A program made the position numbers and the translations under genes. Source: Marixanthomonas sp. SCSIO 43207 (lineage in GTDB: Bacteria; Bacteroidota; Bacteroidia; Flavobacteriales; Flavobacteriaceae). Taken from it: 64,000 nucleotides of DNA. Within the stretch, counting starts at the first letter, position 1. Each line of letters starts with the position of its first letter. The stretch covers positions 682,001 to 746,000 of the forward strand of contig NZ_CP063203.1 in NCBI RefSeq assembly GCF_019904255.1, written 5' to 3'. Positions 30,028-37,708 of the stretch are shown piece after piece. Under the pieces are notes generated by a model. That model had not been told where the DNA came from, made no database searches, and saw only the letters and a program-made list of their open reading frames with translations.

Positions 30028-30798
30028 ATGACATTTACATTTAAAAACACGCCTATATATTATAGTATCACCGGAAGCGGTCCGGCAATGGTTTTATTAC
30101 ATGGTTTTTTAGAAAGTTCTATTATGTGGGAACATTACTTGGGTTCCCTTTCAGAAAAACATACTGTTATTACTGTTGATTTTCCCGGTCATGGACAAAG
30201 TGGTGTGATTTCAGAAATACACTCAATGAACTTAATGGCTGAAATGATTCACGCATTATTGCAAGAATTAAAGATCGATTCAGCAACCTTTGTAGGACAT
30301 TCTATGGGCGGCTACGTAGCCCTAGCGTTTACTGAATTGTATGAACAAAGAGTTGAAAAATTATTGTTGATCAACTCTACATCGGTAGCAGACTCTGAAG
30401 AGCGTAAACAAAATAGAAGAAGAGCTTTAAAAGTTTTAGATAACAACTCAGAAGCTTTTATAAGTATGGCAATTACCAATTTATTTCCAGAAAAAAGTCG
30501 AGAATTGCATTCAAAAAGGATTGAAAGTCTTAAAAAACAAGCACTTCAATTTCCGGTGGAAGGAATTCAAGCTGCCATTCGTGGAATGATTGACCGGAAA
30601 GACCGAACCGATGTATTGGCAAATTTTATCAAAGAAAAGATTTTGGTTTCTGGAATTGAAGACCCTATTATGTCCATTTCTGAGGCAGAAAGTATTTCAG
30701 AAAAAACAAATACAACATTAATAAAATTGAATTCTGGGCATATGAGTTGGATAGAAAACGAGCGTGAAATCGATAAAATTATGCATTTCATCGAATAA
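30028..30798 (+). CDS. Alpha/beta hydrolase
   Basis: 256 residues, cytoplasmic. Oxyanion-hole motif LLHGFLESS near residue 25, nucleophile S92 in GHSMGGYVAL, and catalytic His238 in NSGHMSWIE near the C-terminus; the acid is probably the Asp in GIEDPI. The cap helices are typical of the MhpC/BioH/YfbB group of esterases and C-C hydrolases. The substrate cannot be deduced. It is followed after 65 bases by a zinc-ribbon miniprotein gene on the same strand. Confidence 0.85.
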   Translation: MTFTFKNTPIYYSITGSGPAMVLLHGFLESSIMWEHYLGSLSEKHTVITVDFPGHGQSGVISEIHSMNLMAEMIHALLQELKIDSATFVGHSMGGYVALAFTELYEQRVEKLLLINSTSVADSEERKQNRRRALKVLDNNSEAFISMAITNLFPEKSRELHSKRIESLKKQALQFPVEGIQAAIRGMIDRKDRTDVLANFIKEKILVSGIEDPIMSISEAESISEKTNTTLIKLNSGHMSWIENEREIDKIMHFIE

Positions 30799-30863
30799 AT
30801 TTGCATTTTAACGTTTGTTGTGAGCTTTTTTTTATATTTATCTTAACAAAAGAACGAGAAAAT

Positions 30864-31106
30864 ATGAATAATTCCTCTAAGTCATCATTTTCGCTGTTAA
30901 GTATTGTATGTCAAACAATTGGACACAAATACGTTGAAACTCGAAAAATAACCAATCACATAAGCGAATACAAATGCAGCCATTGTGGTCGTGAAGTAAC
31001 CGAAAACAGCGCCGGTAAAATTGAATTGCTAACCAAAAAAGTAAAAGAGATCAATAACAACGTTGCCGACTTTTTTGAACGTAAAAAAAGAAAGGTTACT
31101 GCTTAA
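30864..31106 (+). CDS. Small zinc-ribbon-like protein (DUF1660-like)
   Basis: 80 residues from the ATG at 30864; a longer in-frame start at 30801 would add 21 hydrophobic residues not expected in this family. Potential zinc ligands are C16 and H21 (CQTIGH) and C38 and C41 (CSHC). The CxxxxGHxY...CxxC layout resembles DUF1660-type miniproteins. The C-terminus is basic (ERKKRKVTA) and helical, so nucleic-acid or ribosome contact is possible but unproven. Its stop codon interlocks with the stop of thiL on the other strand (TTAA). Confidence 0.7.
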   Translation: MNNSSKSSFSLLSIVCQTIGHKYVETRKITNHISEYKCSHCGREVTENSAGKIELLTKKVKEINNNVADFFERKKRKVTA

Positions 31107-32164
31107 TCTTCTTCTTCGTTTTGTAATGCATTCCATCCTCTAGCAACTAGAGGAATTTTTGTGTTGGCTCTCGTTATAAGATGCATTCCTTCACTCTCTT
31201 GCGTCATATGACCTATGACCGTTAAATGAGGGTTTCCTTTAATTTTTGGAAAATCTTCTGTAGAAACGGTAAATAAAAGCTCATAATCTTCACCACCACT
31301 TAAAGCAATAGTGGTACTATCCATTTCAAACTCTTCACACGTTGATATTACTTGTGGGTCTAGAGGAATTTTATCTTCGTACAGGTTACAACCCACTTTT
31401 GAGTTTTTACACAAGTGTATGATTTCAGAAGAAAGACCATCGCTTACATCAATCATCGATGTAGGTTTTACCTCAAGATCTTTTAATAAAGCAGAAATTC
31501 CTTTTCGAGCTTCAGGCTTTAATTGGCGTTCAATTATATAAGTGTATTTTTCTAAATCAGGTTGTGATTTTGGGTTTACTTTAAAAACCTGTTTTTCTCG
31601 TTCTAAAACTTGTAGCCCTAAATATGCAGCGCCCACATCACCTGTAAGTACTAATAAATCATTTTCTTTTGCACCATTTCTGTAAACAATATCGTCTTTT
31701 TTTGCGTGTCCCAGAGCGGTAACACTTATTACCAATCCAGTAGTTGAAGATGTTGTATCACCACCTACAAGATCTACATTATAAATACTTGCAGCTGTTT
31801 CTATACCGGCATATAATTCTTCAAGAGCTTCAACAGGAAATCTATTAGAAACGGCAATAGAAACTGTAATTTGTTTGGCAGTTGCATTCATTGCATATAC
31901 GTCTGATAAATTAACAATCACAGCCTTATACCCTAAATGTTTTAAGGGCATATAACTTAGATCAAAATGTACACCTTCCACCAGCATATCGGTAGTTACA
32001 ACTAGTTGCGAGTCTTTTTCTGAAGAAACAACAGCTGCATCATCACCTATCCCTTTTACAGTTGTTTTCTGTTTTACGGTAAAGTTTTGTGTAAGATGAT
32101 CAATTAGACCAAACTCTCCTAATTCAGAAATGTTAGTTTTTGAAGGGTTTTTATTATCAAACAT
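31103..32164 (-). CDS. thiL: Thiamine-monophosphate kinase
   Basis: 353 residues. Phosphorylates thiamine monophosphate to thiamine diphosphate, the last step of cofactor synthesis. Start set at the ATG at 32164 because the longer in-frame start at 32185 lies inside the -7 box. Family motifs seen: LGEFGLIDHL at the N-terminus, GIGDDAAVV, TTDMLVEGVHF, the Gly-rich GGDTTSS, and DVSDGLSSE. C-terminal LSGGEDYELLFT completes the PurM/ThiL fold. No thiamine riboswitch is seen upstream. Confidence 0.93.
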   Translation of the reverse strand: MFDNKNPSKTNISELGEFGLIDHLTQNFTVKQKTTVKGIGDDAAVVSSEKDSQLVVTTDMLVEGVHFDLSYMPLKHLGYKAVIVNLSDVYAMNATAKQITVSIAVSNRFPVEALEELYAGIETAASIYNVDLVGGDTTSSTTGLVISVTALGHAKKDDIVYRNGAKENDLLVLTGDVGAAYLGLQVLEREKQVFKVNPKSQPDLEKYTYIIERQLKPEARKGISALLKDLEVKPTSMIDVSDGLSSEIIHLCKNSKVGCNLYEDKIPLDPQVISTCEEFEMDSTTIALSGGEDYELLFTVSTEDFPKIKGNPHLTVIGHMTQESEGMHLITRANTKIPLVARGWNALQNEEED

Positions 32165-32182
32165 AGCTACTATTTTAAAGTG

Positions 32183-32190
32183 CAAAAGTA
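32183..32190 (-). promoter_or_regulatory. -7 box of thiL
   Basis: Minus-strand TACTTTTG followed by C, a perfect TAnnTTTGC match, 18 bases before the ATG at 32164. No -33 TTG at the right distance. Confidence 0.45.
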
Positions 32191-32245
32191 CAGCTTACAT
32201 ATTAAAATATATAAGTAAGCTATTAAAAACTCTCACATCTATTGC

Positions 32246-32277
32246 TTTGATTAACATTATTCTATAAAATAAATTTG
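32246..32277 (+). promoter_or_regulatory. Promoter of the MbnP/MbnH-propeller operon
   Basis: TTTG at 32246-32249, a 20-base spacer, TAAATTTG at 32270-32277. A good -33/-7 match; transcription would start near 32283, leaving a leader of about 168 bases. Confidence 0.55.
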
Positions 32278-32372
32278 TAGATTCGCAAAAAAATTAAATA
32301 AAAGCCTAAATATCGGCACATAAAGCCTTGTGTTTCCTTCAAGATTATCACACATTAGCATTTTTGTATTTC

Positions 32373-32411
32373 AGTTTAGCATTTAAGTACTAAACTATCT
32401 TTAGGTTTTTT
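32373..32411 (+). promoter_or_regulatory. Possible alternative hairpins in the operon leader
   Basis: AGTTTAG (32373-32379) can pair with CTAAACT (32390-32396). The same CTAAA can instead pair with TTTAG (32400-32404), followed by G and six T. The two structures exclude each other, as in an attenuator, but all stems are short and AT-rich. Confidence 0.2.
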
Positions 32412-32450
32412 ACGTTATTCTATTAATTATTATTAAATATACTTTTAAAA

Positions 32451-33863
32451 ATGAAAAACTTTTACTTGGTGCTGTTCTCTGTTTTTACAGTTTCTGCATT
32501 TGCCCAAACTCCTTGTGAAAATGGTACTTCTGACGGGTACCCTTGTCAAAATTATGATTTGTTATCACATATAAGCTTGAATGAAATGAATGCCGACAGC
32601 GGTAATGATTCTTGGGGCTGGACAGATCCTCAAGACGGAAAAGAATATGCTTTGGTAGGCCTTAATAACGGTACTGCTTTTATTGATATTTCAGATCCTG
32701 TCAATCCTATTTACCTAGGTAAATTACCAACTCATACAAATTCTAGTGTTTGGAGAGATATTAAGGTGTACAGTGATCACGCGTTTATAGTTAGCGAGGC
32801 TTCCAATCATGGAATGCAAGTTTTTGATTTAACGCGTTTACGAAATGTTGCAAATCCTCCTCAAACTTTTACAGAAGACGCTCATTATGATGAATTTGGT
32901 CGTGCACATAATATTGTAATCAATGAAGAAAGCGGTTATGCTTATGGAGTTGGTACCAGTACATTTAACGGTGGTCCTCATTTTGTAAACATTCAAGACC
33001 CTCTTAACCCTACTGCAGCCGGAGGATATTCTATGGATGACTACAGTCATGATGCTCAAGTTATAACGTATAACGGCCCAGATTCAGACTACACAGGAAG
33101 AGAAATTTTGATAGGAAGCAATGTTAATGAAGTAGTGGTTGTAGATATTACCAACAAATCAAACCCGCAAAGAATATCAAGTATAAGCTATGACAACGTT
33201 GGTTACACACACCAAGGATGGTTTACCGATGATGAAAAATATTTTATCTTAGGTGATGAAACCGATGAATTAGGCTTTGGATTTAACACCAGAACCATCA
33301 TTTTTGATTTTACAGACCTAGACAATCCACAATTTCATACAGAATTTTATGGTCCTACTTCAGCAACAGATCACAATGGTTATGTTGTAGGGGACAAATT
33401 TTACTTTGCTAATTATTCAGCAGGATTAAACGTATATGACATCAGTGATATTGAAAACGAAAATATATCTCAGTATGGTTTTTTTGACACTTTTCCAAGT
33501 AACAATGAAGCTAGCTTTGACGGCAGTTGGAACGTGTATCCTTTTTTTGAAAGTAAAAACATTGTAATAAGCGGAAGCAATGGTTTTACATTAGTACGTG
33601 ATACAAACGAATTAAACGTTACTGAATTAAAGACTACTAATTTCACAATGTACCCTAACCCTGCGAGCAATGAAAGTAACATCGTTTCAGCAGAAAACCC
33701 AATTACAAAAGTTGAAGTGTTTTCAGTTATCGGAAATCGAGTACTTGACCTTACTTTTTCTGAAAACAGTCTAGAACAAAAAATTAACATCAAATCATTG
33801 CAATCCGGTGTGTATTTAGTTAATATTAACCAGCTAACTACCAGAAGATTAATAGTAAATTAA
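32451..33863 (+). CDS. T9SS-exported LVIVD propeller protein (choice-of-anchor B family)
   Basis: 470 residues. Signal peptide ends at SAFAQ. The mature protein has a cysteine pair near the N-terminus (TPCENG and YPCQNYD) and then LVIVD-type repeats (for example FIDISDPVNPIYLG, MQVFDLTRL, VNIQDPLNPTAAG, VVVDITNKSNPQ) that form a beta-propeller. Residues about 400-470 are a T9SS type A sorting domain (MYPNPASNE, SVIGNRV, LQSGVYLVNI). The product is thus placed on the cell surface. First gene of a four-gene operon with MbnP- and MbnH-like lipoproteins. Function unknown; an extracellular partner of that redox pair is a reasonable guess. Confidence 0.87.
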   Translation: MKNFYLVLFSVFTVSAFAQTPCENGTSDGYPCQNYDLLSHISLNEMNADSGNDSWGWTDPQDGKEYALVGLNNGTAFIDISDPVNPIYLGKLPTHTNSSVWRDIKVYSDHAFIVSEASNHGMQVFDLTRLRNVANPPQTFTEDAHYDEFGRAHNIVINEESGYAYGVGTSTFNGGPHFVNIQDPLNPTAAGGYSMDDYSHDAQVITYNGPDSDYTGREILIGSNVNEVVVVDITNKSNPQRISSISYDNVGYTHQGWFTDDEKYFILGDETDELGFGFNTRTIIFDFTDLDNPQFHTEFYGPTSATDHNGYVVGDKFYFANYSAGLNVYDISDIENENISQYGFFDTFPSNNEASFDGSWNVYPFFESKNIVISGSNGFTLVRDTNELNVTELKTTNFTMYPNPASNESNIVSAENPITKVEVFSVIGNRVLDLTFSENSLEQKINIKSLQSGVYLVNINQLTTRRLIVN

Positions 33864-33867
33864 GACT

Positions 33868-35247
33868 ATGAAAGTGTATCGCTATACCCATAAAATAGTT
33901 CTTCTTCTGTTAATTTGTTTTACAGCTTCTTGTAAAGATGCAGATGCTCCACTATCTGAAGAGCAAGAAGAAGAAACAGAATTTGAAGGAGAAACCGCAT
34001 TTATTAAAACCTATGGAGGCAGCAACTTAGATGAAGCCGTTTCTATCGTGTTAGCAGATGATGGAAACTATATTATTCTAGGTTCTACCAAAAGTACAGA
34101 TGGTGATATTGTTGACAAAACAGAATCTGATTTTGATTATTGGTTACTTAAAGTTACCCCTGAAGGTGACATTATATGGAGTAAAACTTACGGAGGCCCT
34201 TCAGATGAAGTAGCAGCAAGTTTAATAAAAACAACAGATGGTGGCTATATAGCTTGTGGATCTAGTAGAGGAGCCGGAGGAGATGTGTCTAATAATGCCG
34301 GTTTTCACGATTTTTGGATTGTAAAATTTAATACCGAAGGCGATCTTCAATGGGAAGAAAGCTTTGGATTTTCAGGAAGCGATAAAGCTTATAGTATAAA
34401 ACAAACCAATGATGGAGGCTATGCCGTTGTAGGTGAACTAGACGTTACTGCTAGTGATGGTGATGGTGGGCTAGGCTCAAAAACTTCAGAAATACCAAAT
34501 AGATCTATTCAACACGCCGGTGGAGATTATTGGTTACTAAAACTTTCAGCTACAGGTCAACTAGAATGGAGAAATTACTATGGAGGAACTTTTACAGATA
34601 CAGCGTATGACATATTTCAAACAACCGATGGCGATTATTTAGTTTTTGGAACGTCAGATAGTTTTGATGTTGACATTACAAATAATATTGGTACTTATGA
34701 TTTTTGGGTAGTAAAAGTTTCAGAAACCGGTACTATCATTTGGGAAAAAAATTATGGAGGCACTCAAATAGAAAATCTATACGCAGCTAGTCAAACTTCA
34801 GATGGTAACTACCTAATGTTTGGAGACACCAGAAGTAGCGATGTTGATGTAACAAGTGATTTTGGTAATGCAGATATTTGGGGAGCAAAAATTGATAAAG
34901 ACGGAAATCTTATATCACAACAATCTTACGGTGGTAGTCAATTTGAATCTGCTCAAGACATTACTCGTTTCTCAAATGGAACATATGTTATAACTGGCAA
35001 CGTACGAAGTAATGATGGCGATTTTACTGAAAATAATGGTCAAAACGATGCGTTAGCTATGGTTGTAGATGAAGCTGGAGCACTTCAATTTCAACTTACA
35101 ATAGGAGGTTCAAATTTTGACTTTTCAAGAGACGCAGTAGAAGCAGAGAATAATAAAATCGTTATTGTAGGAAGCACCCAAAGTAATGATAAAGACATTC
35201 CTCAAAATAGAGGAGTAGAAGATGTTTTACTATTTAAAATTAAATAA
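33868..35247 (+). CDS. Seven-repeat beta-propeller lipoprotein
   Basis: 459 residues, starting 4 bases after the previous stop. Lipobox TASC, then an acidic linker (SEEQEEETEFEGE) of the kind used for surface export of flavobacterial lipoproteins. The rest is seven repeats of about 58 residues with the pattern YGGS-(x)n-DGGY-x-x-x-G-(x)n-DFW-x-x-K-x-x-x-x-G-x-x-x-W. The third repeat has an insertion of about 14 residues. Seven repeats fit a seven-bladed propeller. Family known only by repeat type; function unknown. Confidence 0.82.
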   Translation: MKVYRYTHKIVLLLLICFTASCKDADAPLSEEQEEETEFEGETAFIKTYGGSNLDEAVSIVLADDGNYIILGSTKSTDGDIVDKTESDFDYWLLKVTPEGDIIWSKTYGGPSDEVAASLIKTTDGGYIACGSSRGAGGDVSNNAGFHDFWIVKFNTEGDLQWEESFGFSGSDKAYSIKQTNDGGYAVVGELDVTASDGDGGLGSKTSEIPNRSIQHAGGDYWLLKLSATGQLEWRNYYGGTFTDTAYDIFQTTDGDYLVFGTSDSFDVDITNNIGTYDFWVVKVSETGTIIWEKNYGGTQIENLYAASQTSDGNYLMFGDTRSSDVDVTSDFGNADIWGAKIDKDGNLISQQSYGGSQFESAQDITRFSNGTYVITGNVRSNDGDFTENNGQNDALAMVVDEAGALQFQLTIGGSNFDFSRDAVEAENNKIVIVGSTQSNDKDIPQNRGVEDVLLFKIK

Positions 35248-35266
35248 CCCTTAATCAATAATTAAA

Positions 35267-36046
35267 ATGAAAAAAGTTGCCCTATTACTTGCAGTAGCCT
35301 TTACAGTTTTGGCCTGTAAAGATGTAGATGAGAATGAAGTTGTAAAAACAGATTATGATGTTCAATTTAACTTCACTCAAAACTGGGATGGTCAAGAGAT
35401 TAACAATGCAGATTATCAAACTACAGAGTATACCAATGATAAAGGTGATGTATTAACCATTTCAAAATTAAACTATCTTATTTCAAACGTTACCTTTACA
35501 AGTGAAGGAGGTCAAAACATTGTGATTGATGGTTATAATGTAATGAACGCGAGAGAAGGTGTAAATGTACAATATAATCTGGACCAAAAAATACCAGAAG
35601 GAGATTATACTGTAAGTTTCACATTTGGCTTTAATGATGAAGACAATGTAGACGGAATTTACCCAGAATTAAACACTCAACCTTGGGATTGGGGCGTACC
35701 TATGATGCTTGGTGGCGGATATCACTTTATGCGTCTAGAAGGAATGTATACAGATAATACAGACACACAATCTCCTTACTTGTATCATGCCATAAGAGCC
35801 GCAACAAATATTGGAGACAATCCAGTTACCGAAGACACTTCTTTTGAAGTAAACCTAGGGACAATAAGCATTAACAATGACACTTCTATAGAAGTAAAAA
35901 TGAATGTTGCCGAATGGTTTAAAAACCCTAATCAATGGGATTTAAACGTATGGAATATTAATTTAATGATGAATGCTGAAGCACAAAGAGCAATGTCTGC
36001 CAATGGTAAAAGTGTTTTCAGCTTAGGAACAGTTGAAGAACAATAA
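35267..36046 (+). CDS. MbnP-like lipoprotein
   Basis: 259 residues, lipobox LAC with Cys17. The domain resembles MbnP of methanotrophs and many Bacteroidota: KLNYLISNV, the turn IPEGDYTVSFTFGFND, and the conserved GYHFMRLEG followed by YHAI. In the studied methanotroph system a di-heme enzyme, MbnH, converts a tryptophan of MbnP to kynurenine and so creates a copper site. Tryptophans available here are W40, W140, W142, W217, W224 and W229; the W140/W142 pair just precedes the conserved GYHF motif. The next gene encodes the MbnH-like partner. The family call is from motif memory. Confidence 0.78.
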   Translation: MKKVALLLAVAFTVLACKDVDENEVVKTDYDVQFNFTQNWDGQEINNADYQTTEYTNDKGDVLTISKLNYLISNVTFTSEGGQNIVIDGYNVMNAREGVNVQYNLDQKIPEGDYTVSFTFGFNDEDNVDGIYPELNTQPWDWGVPMMLGGGYHFMRLEGMYTDNTDTQSPYLYHAIRAATNIGDNPVTEDTSFEVNLGTISINNDTSIEVKMNVAEWFKNPNQWDLNVWNINLMMNAEAQRAMSANGKSVFSLGTVEEQ

Positions 36047-36053
36047 AAAGTAA

Positions 36054-37154
36054 ATGAATATCTTCAAAAGCATACAACTAGTACTTCTTTTCAGTTGCAG
36101 TTTTTTATTAATACAGTCTTGTGAAAAAGATAAAAAAACCACTCCTGAAGAAGAAGGCTATGAAGCTACGCCTCTAGCGCTAGAAATCCCTCAGCTCTTT
36201 GAAGAAAAAATACCAGCACCACTAATTCCTCAAGACAACCCTCAAACTGTTGAAGGAGTTGCTTTGGGGAAAAAATTATTTTTTGACCCTATACTTTCTG
36301 GAGACAACACACTAGCCTGCGCCGGTTGTCACGCTCCCAGTGCAGGGTTTTCAGACAATAGGCAATTTAGCCCGGGAATTGACGGTATAGAAGGTCGAAG
36401 AAACTCAATGCCTTTATTCAATCTCGCTTGGAACTTTGAAGAATCTTTTTTCTGGGATGGGCGCACCACAACACTAGAAAACCAAGCCCTTGAGCCTGTC
36501 ATTGATCCTATTGAGATGCACAACACTTGGCCAGAAGCTGTAGCGAGTTTACAAGCATCAGCAACCTACCCTGAGTTATTTGAAAATGCTTTTGGCACCA
36601 CAACCATTGATTCTACATTAGTTTCAAAAGCCATCGCTCAGTTTGTAAGAACATTAATCTCTGGCAATTCAAGGTATGACCAATACCTTCGTGGTGAAAT
36701 AGAATTAACAGATTCTGAATTAAACGGCCTTGAAGTATATGTTGATGAAAACAGAGGTGATTGTTTTCATTGCCACGGCACACCACCTAATAATTTATTA
36801 TGGACTGATAATGCTTTCCACAACAATGGTCTAGATGAAACTTTTGATGATTTAGGCCGCGGAGGTGCAACAGGCGATCCTAGAGAGTTTGGCGCCTTTA
36901 AAACTCCTTCCCTACGCAACTTAGCATATACAGCACCTTATATGCACGATGGACGTTTTGAAACTTTAGAAGAAGTTATCAATCACTACAGTGAAGGTTT
37001 GGTCTATTCTGAAACTATTGACCCGCTTATGAAAGCGGTTAGTGAAGGGGGCGTTCAACTAACAGAAAAAGACAAAAAGGATCTCAAAGCTTTTTTACTA
37101 ACCTTATCTGATGAAGGTTTTATAAACAACCCAGATTTTCAAAAACCAAATTAA
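36054..37154 (+). CDS. Di-heme cytochrome-c peroxidase/MbnH-like lipoprotein
   Basis: 366 residues, lipobox IQSC with Cys23. Two heme c sites: C89-C92-H93 (CAGCH) and C237-C240-H241 (CFHCH). Other family features: LGKKLFFDP before the first heme, FWDGR at about 133-137, and the C-terminal TPSLRNLAYTAPYMHDGRFETLEE. This is the bacterial CcpA/MauG superfamily. Being seven bases after the MbnP-like gene argues for an MbnH role (oxidising its protein partner) rather than simple peroxide detoxification; the axial ligands do not let me decide from sequence. Likely acts at the outer membrane, periplasmic side or surface. Confidence 0.87.
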   Translation: MNIFKSIQLVLLFSCSFLLIQSCEKDKKTTPEEEGYEATPLALEIPQLFEEKIPAPLIPQDNPQTVEGVALGKKLFFDPILSGDNTLACAGCHAPSAGFSDNRQFSPGIDGIEGRRNSMPLFNLAWNFEESFFWDGRTTTLENQALEPVIDPIEMHNTWPEAVASLQASATYPELFENAFGTTTIDSTLVSKAIAQFVRTLISGNSRYDQYLRGEIELTDSELNGLEVYVDENRGDCFHCHGTPPNNLLWTDNAFHNNGLDETFDDLGRGGATGDPREFGAFKTPSLRNLAYTAPYMHDGRFETLEEVINHYSEGLVYSETIDPLMKAVSEGGVQLTEKDKKDLKAFLLTLSDEGFINNPDFQKPN

Positions 37155-37283
37155 ACGCTATTTCTTAGTAATAATTTCAGTTTAAAAAAGCCTAACAATC
37201 AGTATTTTGTTAATTATTATTTAAAACTATAACACCATAAGTTTAAATTGGCTTCTGTGTATGGTTAACATCTGTATTTCCTG

Positions 37284-37291
37284 TATATTTG
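37284..37291 (+). promoter_or_regulatory. -7 box of the suf operon
   Basis: TATATTTG, perfect TAnnTTTG, 27 bases before the ATG at 37319. It covers an earlier in-frame start at 37289, which supports 37319 as the true start. No -33 TTG. Confidence 0.45.
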
Positions 37292-37318
37292 CTAATCAAT
37301 TTAGAATATATTAATCAT

Positions 37319-37648
37319 ATGATAAAGGTTAGTAAAAGTGCAAAATCTAAGCTGCAACAATTGATGGCCGAAGAAGGCTTTAATATCACAGATGATTTTG
37401 TAAGAGTAGGAGTAAAAAGCGGAGGTTGCTCTGGCTTGTCCTACGATTTGAAATTTGACAATGCAATAGGGGACAACGATAAACTTTTTGAAGATGATTC
37501 TGTGAAAATAGCTATTGACAAAAAAAGTTTCCTCTATCTTGTTGGAACCACTCTAGAATATAGCGGTGGGTTAAACGGAAAAGGATTTGTTTTTAACAAT
37601 CCTAACGCAAACCGTACTTGCGGTTGTGGTGAAAGCTTTTCGCTTTAA
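37319..37648 (+). CDS. sufA: A-type iron-sulfur carrier SufA/IscA
   Basis: 109 residues from the ATG at 37319. HesB/IscA fold; the three cluster-binding cysteines are C37 (GGCSGLSYDL), C101 and C103 (TCGCGESF). It receives Fe-S clusters from the SufBCD scaffold and hands them to target enzymes. First gene of a ten-gene suf operon. The gap of 60 bases to sufB contains a small hairpin. Confidence 0.92.
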   Translation: MIKVSKSAKSKLQQLMAEEGFNITDDFVRVGVKSGGCSGLSYDLKFDNAIGDNDKLFEDDSVKIAIDKKSFLYLVGTTLEYSGGLNGKGFVFNNPNANRTCGCGESFSL

Positions 37649-37670
37649 TTAAATTTATTTGTAACACTTC

Positions 37671-37690
37671 CTTTTACCTCGATGTAAAAG
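37671..37690 (+). other. Small hairpin between sufA and sufB
   Basis: Stem CTTTTAC/GTAAAAG with a 6-base loop and no T run. May be an mRNA processing or stability element separating sufA from the rest; could be chance. Confidence 0.25.
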
Positions 37691-37708
37691 AAAAAATATA
37701 AGCTACCA

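Noticed and set aside
30801-30863. Longer start for the zinc-ribbon miniprotein
   Set aside because: Adds a hydrophobic Cys/Phe-rich stretch, whereas the ATG at 30864 has a polar start and a typical short protein layout.
32165-32245. Thiamine (TPP) riboswitch upstream of thiL
   Set aside because: The conserved CUGAGA and ACCUG segments are absent and the leader from the -7 box is only about 10-15 bases.
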